Of a stretch of DNA of 64,000 nucleotides, positions 34,903 to 44,167 are shown in pieces. The DNA is from Victivallis vadensis (GTDB lineage: Bacteria; Verrucomicrobiota; Lentisphaeria; Victivallales; Victivallaceae). How positions within the stretch are numbered: the stretch's first letter is position 1; every line of letters starts with the position of its first letter. The position numbers and the translations under genes are program-made. Under the pieces are notes generated by a model. That model had not been told where the DNA came from. It worked only from the letters and a program-made list of their open reading frames with translations, and did no database searches. The stretch covers positions 186,001-250,000 of the forward strand of contig NZ_QEKH01000001.1 of assembly GCF_003096415.1 (NCBI RefSeq). The letters are read 5' to 3'.

Positions 34903-35949
34903 ATGAACATCCAGCCTGCCACGTCAATTGAACCATCAGCAACTCAAAATCCAAGAGACCATGAACAATTGTTATCGCTCCGGTTCTCCATCCCCGCTTC
35001 CGCTCCGCGCGAAAGAGAGGGGTTCGGGGGAGAGAAAGCGGCGGCTTGCGCCGCGTCTCTCCCCGTACCAAATCTCCTCAACCTCTCCCTTACTTTCAGC
35101 AAGCTCTCACGTCTTCGCCAATGCTCTGCAAGCGGCAAGTCGGAGCAAAAACGTGAAGTTGTTTTTCCGCAGAAAAGCAGGAAGACAACTTCACGTTATT
35201 GCGAATCTTCTTCCTCCGCCGAACGACCGCTGCTCCGCCAGTCGACCGTCCCGTACCCGGCCCCGGCACCTTGCCGGACGCAGGGGGTGCGGGGTGCGGC
35301 GGATACGCCCCCCGCATACCGCCGTTTAAGGCCGATCATCGCAAAATTTACGCTGATTGAGCTGCTCGTGGTGATTGCGATCATCGCGATACTGGCGGCG
35401 ATGCTGCTACCGGCGCTGAACAAGGCGCGGGAACGGGGGCGCAACGCCACCTGCCAGGGCAACCTGAGATCACTCGGCCAGGCTGTCGTGCTCTATGCCG
35501 GTGACTATCAGGACTACATCCCGTGGGGGCCGGAAAACAAAACCGACCTGCGCGAAGTCGGCTGGGGGCGGGAATGCAACCACGGCCTGCTGAATAAATA
35601 CGGCTATGTGCCGAACACCCAAACTTTCATGTGCCCCTCCGATCCGGCGGTCCTGAAGAACCTCGGCGCCAACGGCTGGATCAGTTCCCACCTGAGCAGT
35701 TACCTCTACGTGCCGTCGGCGACCAATTACAATTTCAGCTACAAGATCACCGCGCGGCCGCCCAAGGGAGGAACCTATCTGCTGTTCACCGGCTCCGACG
35801 TCTGGTACGCCCGGGACGGCAAACCGGGCAACCACGGCACTTCGGTAAACCTCTGCTACATGGATGGGGCGATCCGGTCTGTCCCGTTCGGCTACCTGAG
35901 GCCCCACAGCAAATACGACTGGCCCTGCCTCCACACCCGCAACTGGTAA
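34903..35949 (+). CDS. Pseudopilin with in-frame palindromic element before the prepilin motif, unit M3
   Basis: 348 residues. The ATG at 34903 follows a TAGGAGCC ribosome site 8 nt after the LacI stop. The first 25 residues are unremarkable; residues about 26-144 are encoded by repeat P1. The prepilin motif [14 protein letters not shown] starts at Phe149 and is followed by [12 protein letters not shown]. The globular part ends with a canonical H-X9-DG ([17 protein letters not shown]). Residue before Phe is Lys. There is no closer in-frame ATG, GTG or TTG start just before Phe149, so the leader would be about 148 residues, far longer than a prepilin leader (usually under 30). Followed after 13-19 nt by the beta-helix gene. 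Confidence 0.78.
   Translation: MNIQPATSIEPSATQNPRDHEQLLSLRFSIPASAPREREGFGGEKAAACAASLPVPNLLNLSLTFSKLSRLRQCSASGKSEQKREVVFPQKSRKTTSRYCESSSSAERPLLRQSTVPYPAPAPCRTQGVRGAADTPPAYRRLRPIIAKFTLIELLVVIAIIAILAAMLLPALNKARERGRNATCQGNLRSLGQAVVLYAGDYQDYIPWGPENKTDLREVGWGRECNHGLLNKYGYVPNTQTFMCPSDPAVLKNLGANGWISSHLSSYLYVPSATNYNFSYKITARPPKGGTYLLFTGSDVWYARDGKPGNHGTSVNLCYMDGAIRSVPFGYLRPHSKYDWPCLHTRNW
34979..35334 (+). repeat. In-frame palindromic element, copy P1
   Basis: About 350 bp matching P2 at 30397-30740 in the same orientation relative to the pseudopilin gene. Central hairpin: ACGTGAAGTTGT (35151-35162) with ACAACTTCACGT (35184-35195). The GC-rich part CCGGCCCCGGCACCTTGCCGG follows at about 35257. Between the shared GAAAGAGAGG (35011) and the prepilin codons, P1 is exactly 12 nt longer than P2; the difference falls at the 3' edge, so both keep frame. 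Confidence 0.85.
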
Positions 35950-35962
35950 AGAACAAGGAAAA

Positions 35963-38101
35963 ATGCCAATGAAATACCGCAACATCTGCACCTCGGCGAT
36001 GCTGTTCGCCGCCGGAACCCTCTGCGCCGCAGTCCAGTTCGGCGTCGTCAGGGGCGAGAACAAATGGGGATACGCGGGCAGCCACAACACCCTGCTCCGC
36101 CCCGTACCCGCCGCCGGAAAACTGGAACTGGCGGTCGAATTTGAAGCCGCCGCCGGAAAGGAGACGCCCATTCCGCGCGAAAGCTGGTTCGGCATCTATC
36201 TGGAGGACACCCGGCAGCGTACCCGTTACATCTGGAGTTTGTTCAATCCCGGCTGGGATTCCGCGCCGCAGAACCTGACCCCGACACTGATCTCCTACGA
36301 GAAAAACGGCAATATGCAGCGCCGGGCCGCCGCCGATCCGGTTCCGGCGAATGGTCGCCGCCGCCTGGCCCTGACGCTTGAAAACGGCAAACTTTCGCTC
36401 GATTGCGCCGTCCCCGGCGAACCTTCCCGCACCATTCTGGAAACCGCAGTACCGACGGGTTTCGCGCCGGACCGGGCCGGAATCACAGTGGACAGCTACC
36501 ACGCCAGGCCCGTCGCCCCGGTCCGGTTCGACTCCTTCACCCTGACCGCCGACGGCAGGAGCGAACGGGACGACTTCACCGATGCGGGGAATTGGGAAAC
36601 AGGCTCCGGCCGCGGCCTCGCCGCCTGGCCCGGCGCGTCGGCCCCGGCCGCCGCCGACGATTCCCTGCAGAAACGGCTCGATGCGGGCGAACGGTCGCTC
36701 CGGCTCCCTGCCGCGACCTATTTTGTGGAGACGCTGAAGGTTCCCGGCGGGACTTCGCTTCATTTCGCGCCCGGCTCGCGGCTGCGGATTCTCGGCTCGA
36801 TTGAGCTGGCCGGAGACGACATCACGATCGACGGCGCCCGTTTTGAATACGACCGCAGGAAAAGCGGCGCGCTCGTCACCGCCGAAGGCCGCTCCGGGCT
36901 GCGCTTCCTGAACTGTTCCACCGCGACCTGGCGGGGAACCGGACAGGATGCCGTGCCGCATGAGAAAGGCGCTCCGATCCTGTTCGCGCTCACCGGCTGC
37001 CGCGATATCCTCGTGGCCGACGGCCGTTTCGCCGATCTCTCCCACGTACTGCTCGCCCGGCACTGTTCCCGGATCACGGTGCGCGGCAACCGGGCGGAAC
37101 GGTGCCGGACGCTGACCAACATCGCCGACGGCAGCGAGTTCCTGAACCACACCGGCAACTGGAGCCGCAACGTGGTCTACCAGTGCATGTGGTGGGGCGG
37201 CGACAGCAACGACACCAAACAAGGCATCGCTCCCGGCTCCGCCCGCACCGTGAAACGCACCGCTCCCGGCACGCCGGGCTTCCACCGCGACACCGCCGGA
37301 ACCTACGACATCAGCGTACAGAACAATTTCGCCGAACACGGCACCACGCTGGCCTGGGGGTCCAAGGGACGCAATATCCTGATCAGCGGCAACATCGCCC
37401 GCTATATGGATGATCTCGCCTACGATACCGAAGGCGGCGAAAACGTGGTGATTTCCAATAATATTTCGGTCAACTCCGCCTGCGCCGGAATCGGCTGCTA
37501 TTTCTACGGGGAACGGGTATTGATCGCCAACAATCAGGTGCTGGTCTTTGAAGAGGGCGCCGAAAAGCAGCGCGGCAATTTCATCCGCCTCCACAGCGCG
37601 GGCAAACCCGACCACTTCGGCAACGGCCAGATACTGGTCACCGGCAACCAGTTCATCGCCGAAACCGCCGCGCCCCGCGCCGTCAGCATCGAAACCGCGC
37701 GGGAAATCTTCCTCAAGGGCAACACCTTCCGCAACGGTCGGATCGCCGCCGTCAACGGCCATGCCGAGCGCATCGTGATCGCGGAAAACGACTTTGAAAC
37801 AACGGCGGCGCAACCGAAAGCCGCGATCGAACTTGCGGGCGGCATCGAACACGCGATCCGGGGCAACCGCTTCCGGCTGCGCTCCGGCGGCGGCACGGCG
37901 CTGAAGCTCGGTGGAAACGATGTGCGCATCTTTCTCGACGGCAACCTGTTCCTCGGATACCGGACCATATTTGAGCTTTCCGAAAAATCAGCGGGCACAC
38001 TGTTTTTCACCGGCAATCAATACGACGGCCTCCCCGGCTCCAAAGCGGACTGGCGCCTGGTCGAACAGAACAACCTCTATTACGGAACGGAGGCCAGATG
38101 A
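35963..38101 (+). CDS. Secreted right-handed parallel beta-helix protein with shared N-terminal domain
   Basis: 712 residues; AAGGA precedes the start, and an ATG at 35969 is equally possible. Signal peptide to about residue 23 (ending GTLCAA). Residues about 25-205 form a beta domain also found in the next gene (anchors NKWGY, PRESWFG, FNP). Then a parallel beta-helix (repeated short segments such as ILISGNIARY, NVVISNNISV, RVLIANNQVLV) to the C-terminus, as in polysaccharide lyases, GH28-like hydrolases and epimerases. Catalytic residues cannot be named. The stop overlaps the start of the next gene (ATGA), so the two are made together and may act on the same glycan. Confidence 0.82.
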   Translation: MPMKYRNICTSAMLFAAGTLCAAVQFGVVRGENKWGYAGSHNTLLRPVPAAGKLELAVEFEAAAGKETPIPRESWFGIYLEDTRQRTRYIWSLFNPGWDSAPQNLTPTLISYEKNGNMQRRAAADPVPANGRRRLALTLENGKLSLDCAVPGEPSRTILETAVPTGFAPDRAGITVDSYHARPVAPVRFDSFTLTADGRSERDDFTDAGNWETGSGRGLAAWPGASAPAAADDSLQKRLDAGERSLRLPAATYFVETLKVPGGTSLHFAPGSRLRILGSIELAGDDITIDGARFEYDRRKSGALVTAEGRSGLRFLNCSTATWRGTGQDAVPHEKGAPILFALTGCRDILVADGRFADLSHVLLARHCSRITVRGNRAERCRTLTNIADGSEFLNHTGNWSRNVVYQCMWWGGDSNDTKQGIAPGSARTVKRTAPGTPGFHRDTAGTYDISVQNNFAEHGTTLAWGSKGRNILISGNIARYMDDLAYDTEGGENVVISNNISVNSACAGIGCYFYGERVLIANNQVLVFEEGAEKQRGNFIRLHSAGKPDHFGNGQILVTGNQFIAETAAPRAVSIETAREIFLKGNTFRNGRIAAVNGHAERIVIAENDFETTAAQPKAAIELAGGIEHAIRGNRFRLRSGGGTALKLGGNDVRIFLDGNLFLGYRTIFELSEKSAGTLFFTGNQYDGLPGSKADWRLVEQNNLYYGTEAR

Positions 38102-41100
38102 ACCGCCTGATCCATCTCCTTTTTCCCGTTGCGCTCGGACTCGCTTCCGGAGCCGCCGCCGATCTGGTCGCCAGCCTCGACGCCGGCGGCAACAAATGGG
38201 GATATGCCGCCCCCCATGCCGCCACGGTCCAGCCGTGGGACGGCTCCCCCTTCACACTCGAAGCCGAGCTGCTCCGCCCCGCCCCCGGCCCCTCCGGACT
38301 TCTGCCGCGCGAATCGTGGTTCGGGCTTTTCATCGAGGACGGCCCAAACGGTTCCCGCTTCAGCTTCGGCCCTTTCAATCCGGAGCGGGACGCCAATCCG
38401 GCGCGGGTTCCGCTCGCCGCCGTCTGCTATGAAAAACGGGGGCACTTTCAGGTGAAACGCTCCAGTGAGCAGTGGGACGCCGCTGCCGAACGCCTCTTCC
38501 TGAAGGCCGAATACGACGGAGAGACGCTCCGGTTCTCCGCTTCCACCGACGGCCAGGCCTGCCGGGAAGCGCTGCGCATCGTTCCCGCCAAGCCCTTTAT
38601 GCCGAACCGGATCGGGCTCACGCTGGACGGTTTCCACGACCGGAGCGCAATCCGGGAGCTGCGGGTGAAGGAGTTCCGCGTATCGGGAAGCGGCCCCGCC
38701 CGTTCCGACCGCTTCGACGGCAGCCGGCAGGCCGGCTGGAACAGCACGGAACCGAAGCGCGCCCGTTTCCTGCACCCGGTCGAACTGGAGCTGGAATGGC
38801 GCAACCCGCCTTCGGGCAACAACGTATTCGACCGCGGCCGGGAAGCCGCTTTCGCCCTCGAATTGCGCACCACGCAGCGTATCGGGGAGACGGTCGGCCT
38901 CCGGTTCCGCTGCTTCGACCGCGACGGCCGCGAACTCTGGAATAGCTCCGAAAGGCGCACGCTCACCGCCGAACCGCTCCGCCTCTCCGGTTCCGTCCCG
39001 GCGGAACGGCTGGCCCGCAACGGCGTCTACCGCCTGCGCGCCGAAGCCGCGCTGCCGGGGAAACCGGCGCAAATCCGCGAACAGCAGTTCGCCGTGATCC
39101 CGGTCATCCCGGTCACGCCGGACCGGTACGACCGGCGCTCCCCGTACAGCGGCAACTATTTCGCCGACTGGAACCTCGCGGCCCGGCTCGGCATCCGGCA
39201 GATCCGCCAGACCTGGCGGCAGCCCGGAGAGTTTGAAACCAGGCAATACGCCGAACGCGCCCGGGCCAACGGCCTGCTGGTCAACGGTCCCTGCCTTGAT
39301 GCGGCGTTCCGGCCGCAGACGCCGCAGACGCTCGCGGCGAAGGCGGACCGTATCGCCGCCGCTTTCCTCAAGCTGGAGAAAAAGTACCCCGACTTCATCT
39401 ACTGTCAGGAAATCTACAACGAACCGGAGAACTGGCCGCCGACCGCCGTGGAAACCGATCTCGTCCCTTTCGCCGCGCTGGTCGCCCGGGTCCGGCAGAA
39501 CCTGCGCGCGGCGGGATCGAAGCTCCGGCTGATGTCGCCCGGCACCACCCATGTGAACCTCTCGTTCCTGAAAACGCTGGCGCTCGTCGGCGGCCGCGAC
39601 GTCGTGGACATCGTCGCGGTCCACGGCTACCGCAGCCCGAACCGCCCCGAATTCGGCCACGAGGAGGATATCGCGGCGATCCGCGACCTCTTCGGAGACA
39701 AACCGGTTTATGTGAATGAGGACGCCTATTTTGCATTGACCGCCGAAAAGCCGGAGGGGCCGACCTCGATTACCCAGCCCTTCCACACCATGATCGAACT
39801 GGACGAATTGACCCATGCGATCTACCTGCAGCGCAAGTATCTGTGTCAATTCATGGCGGGTTACGCGCTGGTCAATCAGTTCGATTCGATCCGGAATCAT
39901 TCGCTCTCCGAACATGAGTTCCACCGCCGTCCCGGCCTGGTGACGCTGGCCGCGCTCGCCGCGACGCTGCCCCATCCCGAATTCGTGCGGCGGCGCACCG
40001 CCTCCACCGACCATCTCTGGATACTCGACTGGACCACCGACGGCAGGCCGGTCACCACGCTCTGGAGCCTCAACGACTTCCATGAGGTCACCCTGACCGC
40101 GCCGGAACCGCTCCGGGTGCTCGACGCCTTCGGCAACGAAACCGCCAACGGGCGGAAAGTCGCGCTGACCGTCGGCGGTGCGCCGCTCTTCGTGCTGGGC
40201 GGACCGGTCGCGGTGGAAAAACGCGCCGTCACCGCCCGGCATCCGGCGATCGTGCTGCCCGAGGAAGAGCCGCTGGGGGAAAAGCCGTTCGCGATGGAGG
40301 TGTTCGGCCGCGCCGAAAGTCTGACGAAATCGGTGATTTCGGTCACGCTGCGCAACAACTCCGGCGCGCCCTTCGCGGGAACGGCAACGCCCCACTTCAT
40401 GAACGACGCGCCCGCCTCCTGGCGCTTCACCCCGGCTTCACAGCCGGTCAAGCTGGCGCCCGGCGAAACCGTCACGCTGGAATTCACGCCCGGCAGCGGC
40501 GACCCGGCGGAGCCTTTCGATCCCTACCGCCCGGTCGCGGGCAAGGGATACAACGCGCTGTGGTGGACCGAGGGCTACCGCATCGCGGTCGAACTCTCCG
40601 CCCCGGCCGGAAACGCCGCGCTGCTCCACTCCCGGCGGCCGCTCTGCCTGCGCGGCATTCCCTTCGACGACCGGATTTCGATCGACGGCGACCTCGCAGA
40701 CTGGAACGACATTCCGGAGTTCCCGCAGGTCGGCGGCGCCCGCAAGCGCAACACCGCCCTCGCCCGTTTCTGGACCGGTGCGGCGGATTACCGGCCGACC
40801 TTCAAATTCGCGTGGAACCGCGAAGGGCTGCTGTTCGCCGCCGAAGTCCTCGACGACAAGCATGACGCCGACTGCAAAGGACTTGACGCCTGGCGGACCG
40901 ACAGCATCCAGCTCGGGCTCAACGCCGACCACGAACGCCCGGACTTCACCGGCTATCCGGTGCTGACCCTCGCGGACGGCAGCCCGGCGATCCTGCAGCG
41001 GGCCACGAAAGAACGCCCCGCGGGACCGCTGCCGGAAGTGCCGCTCAAGGTGATCCGCCATCAAGGGGGTTACGACAGGCCGGGACGCACCGTGTACGAA

Positions 41101-41319
41101 TGCCTGATTCCGTGGCGGCTGTTGAAGTTCGACCCGGAGTCGGGGAAACCCTTCGGCTTCTGCGTGCAGTTCAACGAATCCGACGGCTGGTGGCGCAAGG
41201 GATGGGAGGGATATTTCCTGCAGATGGGCGGCCATATCATCGACCCGCGCCGCTTCGGCGACCTGACCCCGCTGAAACCGGATCACCGGCCGATGGAACG
41301 GCACAACCCCTGCAAGTAA
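38098..41319 (+). CDS. Secreted clan GH-A-like glycosidase with shared N-terminal and C-terminal CBM9-like domains, unit M3
   Basis: 1073 residues. Signal peptide to about residue 21. Residues about 22-205 are homologous to the N-terminal domain of the preceding beta-helix protein. The TIM barrel carries CQEIYNEPENW (acid/base Glu442) and VYVNEDAYF (candidate nucleophile Glu541), a GH39/GH5-like spacing. After further beta domains, the C-terminus is a CBM9/DOMON-like carbohydrate-binding module beginning ISIDGDLADWNDIPE. Translationally coupled to the beta-helix gene (ATGA). Its 3' end overlaps the opposing glycosyltransferase gene by 37 nt. Substrate unknown. Confidence 0.85.
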   Translation: MNRLIHLLFPVALGLASGAAADLVASLDAGGNKWGYAAPHAATVQPWDGSPFTLEAELLRPAPGPSGLLPRESWFGLFIEDGPNGSRFSFGPFNPERDANPARVPLAAVCYEKRGHFQVKRSSEQWDAAAERLFLKAEYDGETLRFSASTDGQACREALRIVPAKPFMPNRIGLTLDGFHDRSAIRELRVKEFRVSGSGPARSDRFDGSRQAGWNSTEPKRARFLHPVELELEWRNPPSGNNVFDRGREAAFALELRTTQRIGETVGLRFRCFDRDGRELWNSSERRTLTAEPLRLSGSVPAERLARNGVYRLRAEAALPGKPAQIREQQFAVIPVIPVTPDRYDRRSPYSGNYFADWNLAARLGIRQIRQTWRQPGEFETRQYAERARANGLLVNGPCLDAAFRPQTPQTLAAKADRIAAAFLKLEKKYPDFIYCQEIYNEPENWPPTAVETDLVPFAALVARVRQNLRAAGSKLRLMSPGTTHVNLSFLKTLALVGGRDVVDIVAVHGYRSPNRPEFGHEEDIAAIRDLFGDKPVYVNEDAYFALTAEKPEGPTSITQPFHTMIELDELTHAIYLQRKYLCQFMAGYALVNQFDSIRNHSLSEHEFHRRPGLVTLAALAATLPHPEFVRRRTASTDHLWILDWTTDGRPVTTLWSLNDFHEVTLTAPEPLRVLDAFGNETANGRKVALTVGGAPLFVLGGPVAVEKRAVTARHPAIVLPEEEPLGEKPFAMEVFGRAESLTKSVISVTLRNNSGAPFAGTATPHFMNDAPASWRFTPASQPVKLAPGETVTLEFTPGSGDPAEPFDPYRPVAGKGYNALWWTEGYRIAVELSAPAGNAALLHSRRPLCLRGIPFDDRISIDGDLADWNDIPEFPQVGGARKRNTALARFWTGAADYRPTFKFAWNREGLLFAAEVLDDKHDADCKGLDAWRTDSIQLGLNADHERPDFTGYPVLTLADGSPAILQRATKERPAGPLPEVPLKVIRHQGGYDRPGRTVYECLIPWRLLKFDPESGKPFGFCVQFNESDGWWRKGWEGYFLQMGGHIIDPRRFGDLTPLKPDHRPMERHNPCK

Positions 41320-42284
41320 AGCAGCGGCAGGAAGCCGCACCGCAGGCCGAGTTTATGGGGGCAGTACCGGCGGAAGTTTTCCGGGGTCACCGGAGCCGGG
41401 CGGCCGCAGCCGGCGTAGATGTCGTTCAGCAGCGCGATCAGCTTCTCCCGGTGCGGCCGGGCGGCGGCGAGAAAGGCGGCCCGGATTTGCGCCGGTTCAA
41501 ACCGGGCTGCGGCGAGGGAGGCGACACACTTTGCGACACTTGCGGCGGAGTCGTCAGGCCGGAGCCGGTACGGTTCCGGCAGCAGCCCGTCCCGTCCGCC
41601 GAGATTCCGCGTCGAAACCACCGGAAGGCCGCAGAGCATATATTCGGCGCTGACGAACATCGCCCCTTCCTCCGCGGAAAGGCAGAGGCCGACCCGCGCC
41701 CGTCCGATCTCATCCGCGATGGAACGGTGCGGCACATACCGTTTCCAGACGGCCGCCGGCTTCTGTTTTTTCAGCGCATCCAGCGCAAATGCCTGTTCCG
41801 CACCGGAATAATCGCCGACCAGCAGCAGCGAATCCAGCTCCGCCGCCAGTTCATGACGCTTGAACGGAGTGATCCGCGCGACATAGACCGCATCGAACTC
41901 CTTGTCGTTCAAGGAGAGACGGTAGTTGCCCTCCTCCAGAAACGCATTCTGGTGGCAGTAGACGACCGGAAATCCGAGCTTGCGCACTCCCGTCTCCTCA
42001 ACCGGTGAGTTGGCCAGAAACCGCACCTCCAATTGAGGAATCCGGCGGAGCGCCTCCTTCACCTCGCGCTCCAGCCGCGCCTGGCGCTCCTCCGTTTCGT
42101 AGTGCCAGCCGAACTGAAACACGCCGAACACCCGCTTTTTTCCGGCAAACCGGCGGGTGAAATCCTCCAGCCGGCCATAAAAATCAAACCAGTAAGCATA
42201 AAAGATGAACGGATCGCGATCCACAATATAATACGGCAGGCAGCGTTTCTGCAGCTGCCGCTTCAACACCGCCACGGGATTCAT
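41283..42284 (-). CDS. Glycosyltransferase (GT4-like)
   Basis: 333 residues. The C-terminal half has the GT-B glycosyltransferase pattern: FDAVYVARITPFKRHELA (start of the nucleotide-sugar domain) and LCLSAEEGAMFVSAEYMLCGLPVVSTRNLGG, the EXFG-like region with the usual glutamates and the GLPVV loop. The N-terminal acceptor domain is short. No signal peptide or membrane helix. Its start overlaps the stop of the GT2 gene upstream by 4 nt, so the pair forms an operon, probably for a surface glycan or lipid-linked sugar. Donor and acceptor unknown. Confidence 0.8.
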   Translation of the reverse strand: MNPVAVLKRQLQKRCLPYYIVDRDPFIFYAYWFDFYGRLEDFTRRFAGKKRVFGVFQFGWHYETEERQARLEREVKEALRRIPQLEVRFLANSPVEETGVRKLGFPVVYCHQNAFLEEGNYRLSLNDKEFDAVYVARITPFKRHELAAELDSLLLVGDYSGAEQAFALDALKKQKPAAVWKRYVPHRSIADEIGRARVGLCLSAEEGAMFVSAEYMLCGLPVVSTRNLGGRDGLLPEPYRLRPDDSAASVAKCVASLAAARFEPAQIRAAFLAAARPHREKLIALLNDIYAGCGRPAPVTPENFRRYCPHKLGLRCGFLPLLYLQGLCRSIGR

Positions 42285-43246
42285 CGTTTTTCACCGTCCG
42301 TTCCGCGCTCCTCTTCGATGAAATACCGGGGGCGGGCTTTGACTTCCATATAGATTTTACCGATATACTCCCCGATCACGCCGGTGGCGAACAGCTGGAG
42401 CCCGCCCAGAATCAGGATGATGAACACCTGCGAGGTCCAGCCTCGCACCGTTCCGCCGTTCAGATAAACGATCCAGTAGTAAATCACGCCGAGCGCGCTC
42501 AACCCCAGCATCACAATTCCCAGCAGCGTGATCAGGCGGATCGGCGTCACCGAAAACGAGGTGATGCCATCCAGCGCCAGCAGCAGCATCTTCCGCAGCG
42601 GATAGTGCGTCGGCCGCTCCGCCGCCTTTCTCTCATAGGTCACGACCGCCTGCCGGAATCCCAGCAGCGGCACAATGCCGCGCAGGAAAAGATTCACCTC
42701 GCGGTACTCGCTCAACGCCTCCAGCGCCCGGCGGCTCATCAGCCGGTAGTCGGCGTGGTTGAACAGAATTTTCACCCCGAACCAGTTCATCAGCCGGTAA
42801 AACGCCTCCGCCGTGGAACGCTTGAAAAAAGTATCAGTATCCCGGCAGCTCCGCACGCCGTAGACGATATCGGCTCCGTTCTGGAACTCCTCGACAAAGC
42901 GGTCGATCACTTCGATATCGTCCTGCAGATCGGCATCGAGGGAGATCACCGCATCGGAGTTCTTCCGCGCGGTCATCAAACCGGCCCACAGCGCAATCTG
43001 GTGGCCGCGGTTGCGGGAGAGACGGATTCCGGCGATTTCCGGATTCGCTTCCTGCAAGGCGCAGACGATCTCCCAGGTCCGGTCCGATGAACCGTCATCC
43101 ACCAGCAGGATGCCGCTCCCGGCGGCGATTTTCCCCGCTCCGGTCAGGCTGCGGAGCTTCTCCAGCAGACGTGCCGCGCTCTCCTCCAGGATCTGCTCTT
43201 CATTATAACACGGCACCACCAGCCGGAGAATCTCCTGCTTTCCCAT
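42281..43246 (-). CDS. Family 2 glycosyltransferase, polyprenyl-phosphate sugar transferase type
   Basis: 321 residues from the ATG at 43246 (AGAGGA upstream). GT-A fold motifs: LVVPCYNEEQIL at the N-terminus, ILLVDDGSSDRTWEI, and VISLDADLQDD, whose DAD is the metal-binding triad, then a loop ending FLRGIVPLLGF. Two C-terminal membrane helices (about residues 235-290). This is the layout of GtrB/DPM1-like enzymes that load a sugar on undecaprenyl phosphate. It is first in a two-gene operon with the GT4-like gene. Confidence 0.88.
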   Translation of the reverse strand: MGKQEILRLVVPCYNEEQILEESAARLLEKLRSLTGAGKIAAGSGILLVDDGSSDRTWEIVCALQEANPEIAGIRLSRNRGHQIALWAGLMTARKNSDAVISLDADLQDDIEVIDRFVEEFQNGADIVYGVRSCRDTDTFFKRSTAEAFYRLMNWFGVKILFNHADYRLMSRRALEALSEYREVNLFLRGIVPLLGFRQAVVTYERKAAERPTHYPLRKMLLLALDGITSFSVTPIRLITLLGIVMLGLSALGVIYYWIVYLNGGTVRGWTSQVFIILILGGLQLFATGVIGEYIGKIYMEVKARPRYFIEEERGTDGEKR

Positions 43247-43403
43247 GATTCCTCTCAAATTCAGCTCTCTGTTGCAACGATCGGGGCTATCTGCAGAATA
43301 TAAATCCGTTTCACCTATAATGCAAATATACGCCGCGTACAAGTTTCCGGACCGGGATTTCGCCTTTGGCGGCCAAGATGCGCCGCAGCCCCTTCCTGTA
43401 ACT

Positions 43404-44009
43404 TCAATGAGTGCGGGCGGCTTCGAGCACCATGTCCACACAACGTTCGATTCCGAGGAAGGCGGTGTTCAAAGTGAGATGATAATTCTGCACGACGCCC
43501 CACTGACGGCCGGTGTAGTGCCTGTAATAGGTTCTGCGCTTCGCATCGCGGTCCAGCAGGAACTTTTCCGGCTTTTCCGGCGCTTCGCCGTACTGGCGCA
43601 GGATGCGGTCGATCCGGAACTGCATATCGGCATGCAGGAAGACGTTCATGCAGTCGGAGCGCTCACGCAGGATGTAGTCGGCACAACGGCCGACGATCAC
43701 GCACGGCTCCTTTTCCGCGAGGTCGCGGATCAGGTTGTGCTGAATCACATACAGTCGGTCCGAAACCGGCAGGGAACCGCCGCCGGCGCCCGCCGCCAGC
43801 GCCCAGTTGAAGAGGAAGGCGTTGGCGGATTCGGCATATTCGCCGTTCTCTTTGATGAACTCTTCGGCCAGACCGCTTTCTCTGGCGATCTTCGCGACGA
43901 GTTCCTTGTCATAGCAGGGGACGCCGAGCCGTTCCGCGACTTCCCGGCCGACGGTGCGTCCGCCGCTGCCGAATTCCCGGCTGATGGTGATAATGCGAAC
44001 AGGATTCAT
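43404..44009 (-). CDS. Cytidylate kinase-like family protein
   Basis: 201 residues from the ATG at 44009 (AAAGGGC upstream). Contains the cytidylate-kinase-like pattern: IITISREFGSGGRTVGREVAERLGVPCYD, whose FGSGG replaces a classical P-loop, ENGEYAESANAFLFNWALAAG, and EPCVIVGRCADYIL. The C-terminal half has RRTYYRHYTGRQWGVVQNYHL, common in this family. Members are predicted nucleotide kinases; many bacteria have this protein besides the true Cmk, and the substrate is not settled. It lies alone between the glycosyltransferases and a divergent aldo/keto reductase. Confidence 0.83.
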   Translation of the reverse strand: MNPVRIITISREFGSGGRTVGREVAERLGVPCYDKELVAKIARESGLAEEFIKENGEYAESANAFLFNWALAAGAGGGSLPVSDRLYVIQHNLIRDLAEKEPCVIVGRCADYILRERSDCMNVFLHADMQFRIDRILRQYGEAPEKPEKFLLDRDAKRRTYYRHYTGRQWGVVQNYHLTLNTAFLGIERCVDMVLEAARTH

Positions 44010-44167
44010 GATTCGTGCCCTTTCATTCGAAAAACCGTGCGAGCACAATATAAGACTCACCAAACGGAATTACAACCGTATTTTTTTCAATTTTTTTCCG
44101 GAAAGGGGTTGACCGGCGCTGCACCGGACGATTATTTTACAGTATCGGAAATTCAGGAGATTCGACG

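Noticed and set aside
35786-40395. Long minus-strand frames opposite the M3 beta-helix and glycosidase genes
   Set aside because: Shadows of well-supported plus-strand genes; low-complexity composition.
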